DNA of 64,000 nucleotides from JARFVT01 sp036677425 (lineage in GTDB: Bacteria > Pseudomonadota > Alphaproteobacteria > UBA8366 > Aestuariispiraceae), in assembly GCA_036677425.1 (NCBI GenBank), contig JARFVT010000013.1, forward strand, positions 806,001 through 870,000, read 5' to 3'. A program made the translations under genes and the position numbers. The notes beneath the pieces are model-generated. The model ran no database searches. It worked only from the letters and a program-made list of their open reading frames with translations, and had not been told where the DNA came from. This document shows positions 37,791 to 47,080 of the stretch, piece by piece (the first letter of the stretch is position 1; each line of letters starts with the position of its first letter).

Positions 37791-38519
37791 TTATGAGGCA
37801 ACTTTGCCTAAACGTTCGATGGTTTTTTGTTGTCTTTCATGTTCTTTTGATATATAGTTTTTCACCGATTTATATTCTTGTAATAAAGTCATCATGCGCG
37901 TCATTTCAATGATTGGTTTAACATTGGAATTTTCCAAATGGCCTTGAATTATCTTTGGCGAGGTGATTTCAAATGGTTCTTCTTTAGTGGCATACACACC
38001 ATGCGCGCCTCTTGTCATTGCTTGTTGATCTTCGAAGCCAACAATTTTTAATTTTGCAATATTTGATGATATATCGGTTGAAATCACACCGTCATTAGCA
38101 ATGTAAATTTCACCTTCATCTAACGGTATATTTATAACACCATTATTGCCCATGATGAAGAAACCTTTGCTGTTGATTAACCGACTTTCTGAATCAAGCT
38201 GCATATGTCCTTGCCTTGTATAGCGAAGGCCAGATGGGGTGTCCAATTCAATAAAACCATTGCCATTGATCGCAATATCAAATGAATTTCCTGTTGTGAT
38301 AAGTGGCCCTTCGGATAAATCTCTGGCTAATCCCACATCTTGGACGAATGATAGCTTTTCTTGATATTTTGATGCTTTACCAACCATAAATTCACGAAAT
38401 ATAATTTTTTCGCCTTTGAATGCGGTCGTATTGGCATTGGCAATGTTATTGGCAATTATTTCTAATTCATTTTTTAATGTAACTTGGCGTGATAATGCTA
38501 TATAGGAACCATTTTCCAT
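37791..38519 (-). CDS. flgF: FlgF, proximal rod protein
   Basis: Rod protein of 242 residues. N-terminus MENGSYIALSRQVTLKNELE with IIANNIANANTTAFKGEKI; C-terminus GHLENSNVKPIIEMTRMMTL. The alphaproteobacterial FlgF form. First gene of flgF-flgG-flgA-flgH, preceded by GAGAGG and by a sigma-54 promoter about 60 bp upstream. Divergent from fliL. Confidence 0.95.
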   Translation of the reverse strand: MENGSYIALSRQVTLKNELEIIANNIANANTTAFKGEKIIFREFMVGKASKYQEKLSFVQDVGLARDLSEGPLITTGNSFDIAINGNGFIELDTPSGLRYTRQGHMQLDSESRLINSKGFFIMGNNGVINIPLDEGEIYIANDGVISTDISSNIAKLKIVGFEDQQAMTRGAHGVYATKEEPFEITSPKIIQGHLENSNVKPIIEMTRMMTLLQEYKSVKNYISKEHERQQKTIERLGKVAS

Positions 38520-38577
38520 GATATAAACCTCTCAATTAATTTTCCGATGTTATTTCGGTATCTCTCAAAAAGGTTGA

Positions 38578-38593
38578 TGCAATAGCTATGCCA
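38578..38593 (-). promoter_or_regulatory. Sigma-54 promoter of flgF-flgG-flgA-flgH
   Basis: The minus strand reads TGGCATAGCTATTGCA, with GG and GC 10 bases apart, 59 bp before the flgF start. It nearly matches the elements before flgB and dctP. Confidence 0.85.
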
Positions 38594-38724
38594 GTTTAAT
38601 TTTAATTTAATTGAATATATCTATAGCATTATTTTTATCATGTTATATATAGTATATAATTTACATATTTTATTTTTATAATTATTCTGGCATATTAAAT
38701 TATATTATTTAAAGGTTTATATTT

Positions 38725-39234
38725 ATGAGCGATGGTATGGGCAATGATGACGAAGAGGGTGGCGCGAATAAAACAAGCGGCAAAAAGCTTGTTTTATTTA
38801 TTATAGTTCCAATTTTTATTTTGCTAGCAGTAGGTGCAGGGCTTTTTTTTAGCGGCATGCTAGATTCTTTACTTGGTGAAGAAGTTACCGAAGAGGTAGC
38901 AGCCGAAGAAATTACAAATCTATTCGTTCCAAGCAGCTATTATGAATTAGATGAAATGCTTGTCAGCCTTAGAAGTGCAGGGGCAAAACAAAAATTTCTT
39001 AAAATACAATTATCCCTTGAACTTGAGGATGCTGGAGATATTGCCGTAATTGAAGCCTCTGTGCCGCGAATAATTGATAGCTTTCAAGTATTTCTACGTG
39101 AATTGCATATTGAGGAACTGGAGGGTAGCAGGGGGGTTTATTTGATTAAGGAAGAATTGTTAAGCCGCGTTAATCAGGCTATCCATCCCGTAAAAATTAA
39201 AGATGTCTTGTTTAAAGATATGTTAATACAGTAA
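38725..39234 (+). CDS. fliL: FliL, flagellar basal body stator-associated protein
   Basis: Single-pass inner-membrane protein of 169 residues that rings the stator and supports torque. The acidic N-terminus precedes a membrane helix (VLFIIVPIFILLAVGAGLFF), an acidic linker, and the C-terminal stomatin-like region (FLKIQLSLELEDAGDIAVIE, VPRIIDSFQVFLREL). It lies 139 bp before fliM. Divergent from flgF; no sigma-54 element faces it. Confidence 0.93.
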   Translation: MSDGMGNDDEEGGANKTSGKKLVLFIIVPIFILLAVGAGLFFSGMLDSLLGEEVTEEVAAEEITNLFVPSSYYELDEMLVSLRSAGAKQKFLKIQLSLELEDAGDIAVIEASVPRIIDSFQVFLRELHIEELEGSRGVYLIKEELLSRVNQAIHPVKIKDVLFKDMLIQ

Positions 39235-39373
39235 TATTTAAGTTTGAACGTATTATATTTATTTTTGATGTATTCTTGCTGACTACTTGCTGATTATTAG
39301 AATCTCAATTATTAATTATCATTGGTGCTGTTAATTGAAATAAAATAAAACAGCCCATATAAAGGCTCTGTAT

Positions 39374-40444
39374 ATGGTTGAAGACGATGATGATATTGCA
39401 GAAAACATCGAAGATGACGATGATGCGCTTGCTGATGAATGGTCTGCGATGGCCGATGACGAAGAAAGCATAGCAACAACTGGTGGCGCCCAAGCGCGTG
39501 TATTGGACCAGACTGAAATTGACAGTTTATTAGGCTTTCAAGAAAATGATAATGGTGAGCAACAATCTGGCATAGAAGCCATCATTGATTCTGGTATGGT
39601 TTCATATGAACGCCTGCCAATGTTGGAGGTGGTATATGACCGCTTGGTGCGGATGATGTCGACATCATTACGTAATTTTACCTCTGATAATGTCGAAGTT
39701 AGCCTCGATAATATTACCTCGATTCGTTTCGGTGATTATTTAAATTCAATCCCATTACCGGCAATGCTTATTGTTTTTAAGGCAGAAGAATGGGATAATT
39801 ATGGTCTAATAACTGTTGATAGTTCGCTGATTTATTCAATAGTTGATGTATTGCTTGGCGGCAGACGTGGAACGGCCGCCATGCGTATAGAAGGCAGACC
39901 ATATACAACAATTGAACGCAGTCTTGTTGAGCGAATGATAAATGTTGTTTTGGCAGATCTATCGGCCGCCTTTGACCCATTAAGTTCTGTTTCTATGCAG
40001 TTTGATCGTTTGGAAACCAACCCACGTTTTGCAACAATTGCAAGGCCTGCCAATGCCGCTATTTTAGCACGGTTGCGGATAGATATGGAAGATCGCGGCG
40101 GCCGATTAGAATTATTACTGCCATATGCCACATTAGAACCAGTGCGCGAATTATTATTACAGATGTTCATGGGTGAAAAATTTGGTCGTGATTCAATTTG
40201 GGAGAATCACTTGGCAACGGAATTATGGTATACTGATATTGCAATAGAAGTAGTGCTTGATGAAATAAAAAGTACATTAGGAACTGTCTTAGACTGGGAA
40301 GTAGGGACATTTTTGCCGCTAATGGTGTCGCCCACATCACATGTGAAGTTAAGTTGTGGCGATATTGCGATGTTTACAGCAAAAATGGGTAGAAAAGGCC
40401 ATAATATAGCAGTTAAAATAGTTAATAAGATTGGGGATAAATGA
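39374..40444 (+). CDS. fliM: FliM, flagellar switch protein
   Basis: C-ring protein of 356 residues that binds CheY-P. The CheY-binding motif (RVLDQTEIDSLLGF, about 46-58) is preceded by a very acidic extension of about 45 residues (EDDDDIAENIEDDDDALADE), as in related Rhodospirillales. The middle CheC-like domain has YERLPMLEVVYDRLVRMMST; the SpoA domain closes the protein. The stop is one base before the next gene. Confidence 0.96.
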   Translation: MVEDDDDIAENIEDDDDALADEWSAMADDEESIATTGGAQARVLDQTEIDSLLGFQENDNGEQQSGIEAIIDSGMVSYERLPMLEVVYDRLVRMMSTSLRNFTSDNVEVSLDNITSIRFGDYLNSIPLPAMLIVFKAEEWDNYGLITVDSSLIYSIVDVLLGGRRGTAAMRIEGRPYTTIERSLVERMINVVLADLSAAFDPLSSVSMQFDRLETNPRFATIARPANAAILARLRIDMEDRGGRLELLLPYATLEPVRELLLQMFMGEKFGRDSIWENHLATELWYTDIAIEVVLDEIKSTLGTVLDWEVGTFLPLMVSPTSHVKLSCGDIAMFTAKMGRKGHNIAVKIVNKIGDK

Positions 40445-40445
40445 T

Positions 40446-40925
40446 ATGAGCTTTGATAGTTTCTATTTAATCATTGACCTTTTATTATTGGTCTTGCTGC
40501 TTGTTGTGTTATTTTATGCAATTAAATTAAATAAGAATATAGTTCAGCTAAAAAATAATAAAACCGAATTAAAAAAATTATTAAATGGATTCATTATTGC
40601 GACAAGAAATGCTGAAAGCGCAGTAGAAAAATTAAAAATAAATAGTCAAAATCAATCCACTAATATAGATAATATATTGGCGCAGGCAAAGCGCATGGAG
40701 TCTGATTTAAATTTTATGGTCTCGCATTCACAAAAGGCGGCTGTACGTCTTGAGCAAGCTATAGATAATAGCCGTTCATTCGATGGACATATTACCAGTG
40801 ACGCAAAAACAGCGACATTAGCTGATAAGGATATTTCTGAAAAAAATGATGTTTTATCAAGTCAGCATCCTATCAAAGGTAAATCAAAATCTGATTTATT
40901 AAAAATGCTACAAGGGATGCGTTGA
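40446..40925 (+). CDS. DUF6468-like membrane protein of the flagellar cluster
   Basis: Protein of 159 residues: one N-terminal membrane helix (LIIDLLLLVLLLVVLFYAIK), then a coiled-coil-like helical domain (KNIVQLKNNKTELKKLLNGF, SAVEKLKINSQNQ) and a polar tail ending SDLLKMLQGMR. This matches a family (DUF6468, from memory) that sits behind fliM in alphaproteobacteria; function unknown. The ATG at 40446 directly follows the fliM stop and is preferred to an in-frame TTG at 40431. Confidence 0.8.
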   Translation: MSFDSFYLIIDLLLLVLLLVVLFYAIKLNKNIVQLKNNKTELKKLLNGFIIATRNAESAVEKLKINSQNQSTNIDNILAQAKRMESDLNFMVSHSQKAAVRLEQAIDNSRSFDGHITSDAKTATLADKDISEKNDVLSSQHPIKGKSKSDLLKMLQGMR

Positions 40926-41599
40926 AAATGAATTTTAGAGTTTTCCCCGTCTTGATTGTTGTTATTATGGTTGGTTTAACGGTTAAGGTTGGTGTGATTT
41001 GGAATAATATTTCATTATTAAATAATACTGGAAATAAAGCCTTCTTTATTGAAAATAAAAAGGCATTCGCACAGGATAAAACAGATGCTCCATCGTTTGG
41101 CGATGATGAAAGCGAATCCCAAATACCTGATGGAATGATGCCTGCATATGTGGTTGATGAAGATGATAAAAATGATATATCGGAGCTTAGTAGCGGTGAA
41201 ATAAGATTATTGCATGATTTGGTCAGGCGACGCGAAGAATTATTATTGATTGAAAATAGGCTAGAAGAACGTGAAGCAATCTTGCGCGCAGCAGAGCAGC
41301 AATTGATTGAGAAAAAAAATGGTTTATCCATAATAAAGGGTGATATTGAAACTTTGTTATCTAAATATGATAAGTTTCTTGATATCGAAAATAAAAGGCT
41401 GATTAATGTTTATTCAAATATGAAGCCAAAATCTGCTGGCATAATATTTAATGAAATGGATATGGATACTTTAATGATTATATTACGTGGCATGAAAGAA
41501 CGTAAAATTGCACCAATCCTTGCCGCTATGGATCCAGTAAAAGTTAGAATGATATCAAAAGAGCTTGCAAATAATAAAAAACAAGTAAAATTACCATAA
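40922..41599 (+). CDS. motE: MotE-like periplasmic chaperone of the motor
   Basis: Protein of 225 residues from the TTG (40922), which has AAGGG 5 bases away, or 223 from the ATG at 40928. An N-terminal membrane/signal helix, an acidic stretch (DDEDDKNDISELSSGEI), a coiled coil (RRREELLLIENRLEEREAIL) and a C-terminal MgtE_N-like helical domain (NVYSNMKPKSAGIIFNEMD). This is the MotE layout; MotE stabilises MotC or motor parts in Rhizobium. It overlaps the preceding stop. Confidence 0.8.
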   Translation: MKMNFRVFPVLIVVIMVGLTVKVGVIWNNISLLNNTGNKAFFIENKKAFAQDKTDAPSFGDDESESQIPDGMMPAYVVDEDDKNDISELSSGEIRLLHDLVRRREELLLIENRLEEREAILRAAEQQLIEKKNGLSIIKGDIETLLSKYDKFLDIENKRLINVYSNMKPKSAGIIFNEMDMDTLMIILRGMKERKIAPILAAMDPVKVRMISKELANNKKQVKLP

Positions 41600-41771
41600 T
41601 AATTGTATTAATAACTTAATTTATGGTTTATTAGAATAATAATATAAAAAAATCTGGACGATTAGTTTATCGTTAATCTATAAAGAGTTATATTTTAAAA
41701 TTAATATTATAGTTGCCCTGATACATTAATTATATATTATTATAGTAATGCTGCTATTATGGAGGATACTT

Positions 41772-42158
41772 ATGGCTGTTGATATTAATATGCCTATTTT
41801 AATCGTTGATGATTATAAAACAATGCTACGAATTATTAGAAATCTATTGAAACAACTTGGCTTTAATAATGTTGATGAAGCGATAGATGGAAGTGATGCG
41901 CTATCAAAACTTAGGGCAAAAGATTATGCCTTGATTATTTCTGATTGGAATATGGAGCCAATGACTGGCATACAGTTATTGCGTGAGGTTCGTGCCGACG
42001 GCAAGATGAAAGATATGCCTTTTATTATGATTACAGCGGAAAGTAAAACAGAAAATGTTATCGCTGCAAAAGAAGCAGGGGTCAGTAATTATATTGTTAA
42101 ACCTTTCAATGCCGCAACGTTAAAGACAAAGTTAACTAGTGTTATCGGTAGTTTTTGA
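41772..42158 (+). CDS. cheY: CheY-type response regulator
   Basis: Single receiver domain of 128 residues. The acidic pair is in ILIVDDYKTMLR, the phospho-acceptor Asp in LIISDWNMEPMTG, the Thr in FIMITAES, and the Lys in NYIVKPFNAATL. A GGAGGA site fixes the ATG at 41772; the longer open frame was not used. CheY-P would bind FliM, encoded 1.3 kb upstream. No CheZ is seen next to it. Confidence 0.95.
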   Translation: MAVDINMPILIVDDYKTMLRIIRNLLKQLGFNNVDEAIDGSDALSKLRAKDYALIISDWNMEPMTGIQLLREVRADGKMKDMPFIMITAESKTENVIAAKEAGVSNYIVKPFNAATLKTKLTSVIGSF

Positions 42159-42297
42159 GTTTTTATAATAATAAAACTGGGCAGCATTTTATCCCTTTTT
42201 TATATATTTATATTAAATTATATTTAATTTTTTGATTAAATAATTTATTATAAGGAGTTCCTTGCTGTGATGGCATAGAATCGCGCATAATATAATT

Positions 42298-43107
42298 ATG
42301 GAACATAAAAATAGCACAGAAATAAAAAAGCAAAAACAAAAGGATGGCGGCCCTCTTTTATTCTTAAGTCTTTTTTTGCTTTTGTTGGCATTTTTTATTT
42401 TATTAAACTCTATGGCTACATTAGAGAAAAATAAAACTCGCCAAGTTATTAATTCTGTTTCTTCAACTTTTAGAACAATTAACCAACCAAATAATTTTGT
42501 ACAAATATATTTATCAACACTTGGTCCAGTTCCAGAACCAGAAGATGTAATAGATGAAATTAATAATCTTTGGGTTACAGCGATTCCATTAATTAAGACT
42601 GAGATTATCACACCTGGGCGTGAAATGAAAATATCAATGCATGTTGATGATATATTTGAAAAAGGCTCAGTCAGGTTGCGTAAGGATAAACAAGGCTTAA
42701 TAAATCAGACCGCCAATGTATTATCAGCCAGAATAGAAGGATTTACAGCTATTATGACCTTCGTTTTGGGCGTAGATGACCTTGAGTCTGCAAAGCCATA
42801 TATTTCTAATGATCAGCCCGTTGCAAAAAATACTGAAGTATATGCTGAAATAGAAAATGATAATACAATATTTGATTTTATTAAATTTGATAATAAATTA
42901 GAACAGAAAAATTATGCTACTAATGGTGATTTATCTTTTTCACGTTCTACATTATTTGCAAAGACTCTTATAAATAATGGTGCGCCACAATCAGGGGTTT
43001 CAATTGGAATACAAAGGGCTATTACAGATATTGTTAATATTAGATTCTCAATTCACCCAAATAAAAATGTCTTTAATAGCTTTTCAGGGTTATTAGACGA
43101 TGGTTGA
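42298..43107 (+). CDS. MotB-like protein lacking the motor aspartate
   Basis: Protein of 269 residues. One N-terminal membrane helix (LLFLSLFLLLLAFFILLNSM) follows a Lys/Gln-rich stretch, but no Asp lies in it, so it cannot be a canonical ion-carrying MotB. The C-terminal half has an OmpA-like trace (GDLSFSRSTLFAKTLINNGA). It overlaps the true MotB gene by 8 bp. A dimer partner or regulator of the stator is a reasonable guess. No ribosome site is adjacent to the ATG; an AAGGAG 40 bp upstream precedes a tiny Met-Ala-stop frame. Confidence 0.75.
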   Translation: MEHKNSTEIKKQKQKDGGPLLFLSLFLLLLAFFILLNSMATLEKNKTRQVINSVSSTFRTINQPNNFVQIYLSTLGPVPEPEDVIDEINNLWVTAIPLIKTEIITPGREMKISMHVDDIFEKGSVRLRKDKQGLINQTANVLSARIEGFTAIMTFVLGVDDLESAKPYISNDQPVAKNTEVYAEIENDNTIFDFIKFDNKLEQKNYATNGDLSFSRSTLFAKTLINNGAPQSGVSIGIQRAITDIVNIRFSIHPNKNVFNSFSGLLDDG

Positions 43108-43843
43108 TAAATATGATTATGGGGTTGGTGATATTGATGATGATGATAATAATTTATTGGATAATAATATTGAACGTGCCCCTATATGGATAATAAGCCT
43201 TGGGGATATTGTTGCATTGATGTTAGCATTTTTTGTAATGATTTTTTCGATGTCGACTATTCAAACAGAAAAATATGAAAAAATAGTTTCATTAATTTCA
43301 ACAAATATTAAGTCAAATAATAGCGTAATCCCCATTAGTCAGTTTAATATTCCAACGGTTGATTTAATCGGTGGATTGCCACCAGAATATTTGAATAAAA
43401 TTTTAACCGATAAATTATCACGCGATAAGGTTTTATCCAAGGCATATATTGCAGAAATATCAAATCATGTGATAATATCATTGCCAACCGATATAATTTT
43501 TAAACCAGGCAGTGCCGAAGTTGAAAAAAAGGCAATGGAATCAATAAGCCGCCTTGCTGGTGTTATGAGCCAATTTGGCAATAAAGTTAACATCGCTGGT
43601 CATACCGATCCTGAACCAATAGTTAATAACAAAGATACAACAAATTGGGATCTATCGCTATCTAGATCACTTAAAATTGCAATTTTATTAAAAAAATATG
43701 GCTATGTGGGTGATTTTACGGTACTAGGCCATGCTGATAGCAGGTATCGGTTCTTGGACAAAAGATTTAGCGAAGAAGAACGCTATGAATTATCAAGAAG
43801 GGTTGATTTAATAATATTGCCAATCGCAGGTGGTCAGCCTTGA
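43100..43843 (+). CDS. motB: MotB-type stator protein
   Basis: Stator anchor of 247 residues. The acidic N-terminus leads into the membrane helix WIISLGDIVALMLAFFVMIF, with the ion-carrying Asp in SLGD, as in MotB/PomB. The OmpA-like peptidoglycan-binding domain carries VNIAGHTDPEP and LSRSLKIAILLKKYG, then LSRRVDLIILP. It is the likely partner of the PomA-like MotA at 6,322. The start overlaps the preceding gene by 8 bp and the next start codon region overlaps its end. Confidence 0.9.
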   Translation: MVDKYDYGVGDIDDDDNNLLDNNIERAPIWIISLGDIVALMLAFFVMIFSMSTIQTEKYEKIVSLISTNIKSNNSVIPISQFNIPTVDLIGGLPPEYLNKILTDKLSRDKVLSKAYIAEISNHVIISLPTDIIFKPGSAEVEKKAMESISRLAGVMSQFGNKVNIAGHTDPEPIVNNKDTTNWDLSLSRSLKIAILLKKYGYVGDFTVLGHADSRYRFLDKRFSEEERYELSRRVDLIILPIAGGQP

Positions 43844-43851
43844 GGTGGCAT

Positions 43852-46800
43852 TTGAAATTAATAACTAATATATCAATATTAATATTGGCAAATATTATAA
43901 TATTTTCTATTGCTAATGCGCAAGTAACAATCAACTCTGCGGCCAGAGGGTGGGATCATGGTGAATTTGGTCGCTTGGTATTTGATTTGTCGCCTGATAC
44001 GCAATATAATGCAATATCCACTGGAAATATCCTTAATATATCCTTCACTAAACAATCAGTTAATGATATAGAGTCTGTTATTAATAACCTTTCTAAATAT
44101 ATTTCAGGTGGGATTATTTTAAAAAATGGCCGTAAAGTTAATTTTACCTTAAGGGATGATATAGCTTTTAGGCATTTTAAGAATAATAATTCAGTAGTTA
44201 TTGATTTACATAAAAAAAACAACCAAGAAAACAATCAGAATAACCAACGATTAAAAAACGCAGAAGAAATTAAAATTCGTATTGGAGAGCATCCTAACTA
44301 TTTACGGATGGTTTTTGATTGGACATCGCCAGTTGAATATTCTGTATCAACTAAAGGCGATAAAAGCTTAATTTGGTTTAATAAAATTGCTAAAGTAAAT
44401 ATTTCTGATTTAAAAAACAAATTACCCAATAATATTGCCATTATAAAATATGAAGTGATTAATAATGGCATAGAATTATCATTTAAAATTGCAGCTGGGA
44501 TTAGAACAAGGCATTTTTTATCGGGTAATAATGTTGTTGTCGATTTTTTAACTGATAATATTGAAGATAAACCAGTTATAAATAAGCCCGCAAGCCTATC
44601 ACCACCACAAATAAATAATAATAATGATAATGATAATAATAGTTCAAATTACCCAACCCTAATATTGCCAATAATGGATGAAGAAAATATTGAATCGGCC
44701 CCTGTTATAGATGTTAGCGTTGATAGTGATATTTTAGGTCCAGCACCAGTAAGCCTTTCTTTTCAATGGCCAAAGGAGGTGGGAGCGGCATCTTTTAGAC
44801 GCGGTAATAATATTTGGATAATATTTGATCATCGCATAGTTATCGATTTAGCACCCTTAATATCCCAAGGAAAGCCAGTAATAAAATCGATTGAACAATT
44901 GCCAATAAGTGGTGCAACAGTTTTGCGTTTAAAAACAAAAAATGGCATTAATCCCACGGTTAGACGTGAGGGGTTCGATTGGGTTTTTGACTTTCGAAAA
45001 CAACGTTTATCACCAACTACTCAGGCAACAATAAATGTTACGATTGACAATGACCTTGGCCCACAAATACTTTTCCCTACAAATGAGCCAGGTAATATTA
45101 TTCATATTTTTGATCCAGAAATAGGCGATACATTAAGGGTTGCAACTTATAAAGATGCGGGAGTTGGCGTTAAAGATATTCGTGTTTATCCAGAATTTCA
45201 AATATTACCATCGGCACAGGGAGTTATAATTGAAATACTTTCTGATAATTTATTATTTGATAGAAATTTCAATGGTTTTCACTTAAGTTCGCCAGAAGGT
45301 TTACATATTTCTTCGGTATCACCTGAAGAATCTATATTGTCGAATAATAACTTTTCATCTAAATTAATGTTTGATTTTAAAAAATGGTATCATCCGGAAT
45401 TACCAAATTTTATTGAGGCAAAGCATGTACTTTCTTCGGCAGTTGTCGAAGTTCCGCCTGAAAAACTAAACTCTGCAAGAATTGATTTAGCAAGATTTTA
45501 TTTATCACGCGCTATGGGTGCAGATGCAAATGGGGTTTTGTCTGTGATTGAGGCTGCTGATAAAAATATTGCTGTCAGAGCTGATTTTAAAGCATTACGT
45601 GGTGCAGCACATTATTTAAATGGTGATTATGAAGAGGCAAAGAATAAATTTTTTGCCCCAAGATTAGATGGTTTTGGCGAATCGGCTATTTGGCGCGGGG
45701 CAATATTAGCAAAACTTGGTGATTGGAAAACTGCCGCCGAATATTTTACAAAAGGTGATAATATTCTACGTGACTACCCGCAACCGTTAAAAGGACGTAT
45801 TGGTATCGTGCGATTAGAGGCCGCATTAACAACCCGTGATTTGCGTGTCGCCGATAGTTGGATAAATGAATTAGAAAATAATCAAGATGAAATGCGTAGG
45901 GGAGAGCGTGGCGATATAAAATTCCATAAAGCAAGAATTGCAATGTCACGCAATGATTTGGATGTTGCAAAAAAAATATGGCAAGATTTAACAACCAGCC
46001 GTGATACATATAATGCCGTAAGGTCTGAATATGCATTGATTAATCTTGGCATTAAACAAGATGAAATAACATTTAAAGAGGCAATAAAGAGATTAACTAA
46101 ATTACGATATCGTTGGCGTGGTGATAGATTTGAACTTGCGGTATTACGCAGGCAGGCGGAACTTTATATTGATAATAATGATTATTTTAACGGCCTTGCT
46201 GCCATGCGAACTGCTGTTACATATTTTCCAAATGATATTTTAGCTGAAAAAATGGCTGAAAAAATGACAAATATTTTTAGCGACTTATATTTGAATAAAA
46301 CTGCTGATAAATTACCACCCTTGCGTGCCTTGGCAATATATGATGAATTCCGTGAATTAACACCATCAGGTCCAGATGGCGATGATATGTTAGAGAAATT
46401 AGCCGATCGTCTTATCGGTGTCGATCTATTAAATCGTGCTGATGCTTTGTTGTTGCATCAAGTTAAATTCCGTTTGCAAGGTGAAGAAAAAGCACGTGTT
46501 GGAGCAAAATTAGCTTTAATTCGACTTTTTAATAAAGATCCAAATGGTGCAATTAAAGCACTTGATAATACCAATTTCCCACAAATTGATTTTGATTTAG
46601 AAAATGATCGTAGGCGCGTTAGGGCAAAAGCCTATTTTGAAATTGGTGATATTGCAATGGCAATAAAGTTATTGACGGGAGATATAACCGATGAAGCCGA
46701 TATGTTACGTCGTGATATTTTCTGGCATGATGAAAATTGGACAGAAGTATCAAAGGTATTACAACGTCTTGCGGGTGAGCCACCAAAAGACCCAGAAGTT

Positions 46801-47067
46801 GGATTCGTTGATGAGAGGGCGCGATATATATTAAATTGGGCCGTTGCACTTTTATTAAATGAAGATGATGAGGGGCTTCAATCATTGAGAGGTTTATTTA
46901 GCGCAGCAATGGTTAATACATCATTAGCCGATAGTTTTGATTATATTACAACGCCAATAATTGGTGGTATTAGTGCATCATTAGAAAATACAATTCAACA
47001 ATTATCTAATAGCGAGCAGTTTGATTTATTCTTAAATAATTATCGGAAAAAATTTATTAAAAGTTAA
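43852..47067 (+). CDS. Large exported AMIN-like/TPR-like protein of the flagellar cluster
   Basis: Protein of about 1,071 residues. The TTG at 43852 has GAGG six bases upstream and gives a clean signal peptide (MKLITNISILI... ANA/Q); a TTG at 43840 is the alternative. The N-terminal half has at least three AMIN-like beta units (HGEFGRLVFDLSPDTQYNAI; IRIGEHPNYLRMVFDWTSPV; APVSLSFQWPKE). One closely resembles the AMIN domain of the amidase at 27,866. The C-terminal half is a TPR-like helical solenoid (ALRGAAHYLNGDYEEAKNKF; AILAKLGDWKTAAEYFTKG). Exported; likely peptidoglycan-bound. Function unknown. Confidence 0.8.
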   Translation: MKLITNISILILANIIIFSIANAQVTINSAARGWDHGEFGRLVFDLSPDTQYNAISTGNILNISFTKQSVNDIESVINNLSKYISGGIILKNGRKVNFTLRDDIAFRHFKNNNSVVIDLHKKNNQENNQNNQRLKNAEEIKIRIGEHPNYLRMVFDWTSPVEYSVSTKGDKSLIWFNKIAKVNISDLKNKLPNNIAIIKYEVINNGIELSFKIAAGIRTRHFLSGNNVVVDFLTDNIEDKPVINKPASLSPPQINNNNDNDNNSSNYPTLILPIMDEENIESAPVIDVSVDSDILGPAPVSLSFQWPKEVGAASFRRGNNIWIIFDHRIVIDLAPLISQGKPVIKSIEQLPISGATVLRLKTKNGINPTVRREGFDWVFDFRKQRLSPTTQATINVTIDNDLGPQILFPTNEPGNIIHIFDPEIGDTLRVATYKDAGVGVKDIRVYPEFQILPSAQGVIIEILSDNLLFDRNFNGFHLSSPEGLHISSVSPEESILSNNNFSSKLMFDFKKWYHPELPNFIEAKHVLSSAVVEVPPEKLNSARIDLARFYLSRAMGADANGVLSVIEAADKNIAVRADFKALRGAAHYLNGDYEEAKNKFFAPRLDGFGESAIWRGAILAKLGDWKTAAEYFTKGDNILRDYPQPLKGRIGIVRLEAALTTRDLRVADSWINELENNQDEMRRGERGDIKFHKARIAMSRNDLDVAKKIWQDLTTSRDTYNAVRSEYALINLGIKQDEITFKEAIKRLTKLRYRWRGDRFELAVLRRQAELYIDNNDYFNGLAAMRTAVTYFPNDILAEKMAEKMTNIFSDLYLNKTADKLPPLRALAIYDEFRELTPSGPDGDDMLEKLADRLIGVDLLNRADALLLHQVKFRLQGEEKARVGAKLALIRLFNKDPNGAIKALDNTNFPQIDFDLENDRRRVRAKAYFEIGDIAMAIKLLTGDITDEADMLRRDIFWHDENWTEVSKVLQRLAGEPPKDPEVGFVDERARYILNWAVALLLNEDDEGLQSLRGLFSAAMVNTSLADSFDYITTPIIGGISASLENTIQQLSNSEQFDLFLNNYRKKFIKS

Positions 47068-47080
47068 AATTTAGATAAAA

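Noticed and set aside
38680..38720. Sigma-54 promoter before fliL
   Set aside because: A TGGCAT box is present at about 38,692 but the GC at the -12 position is missing.
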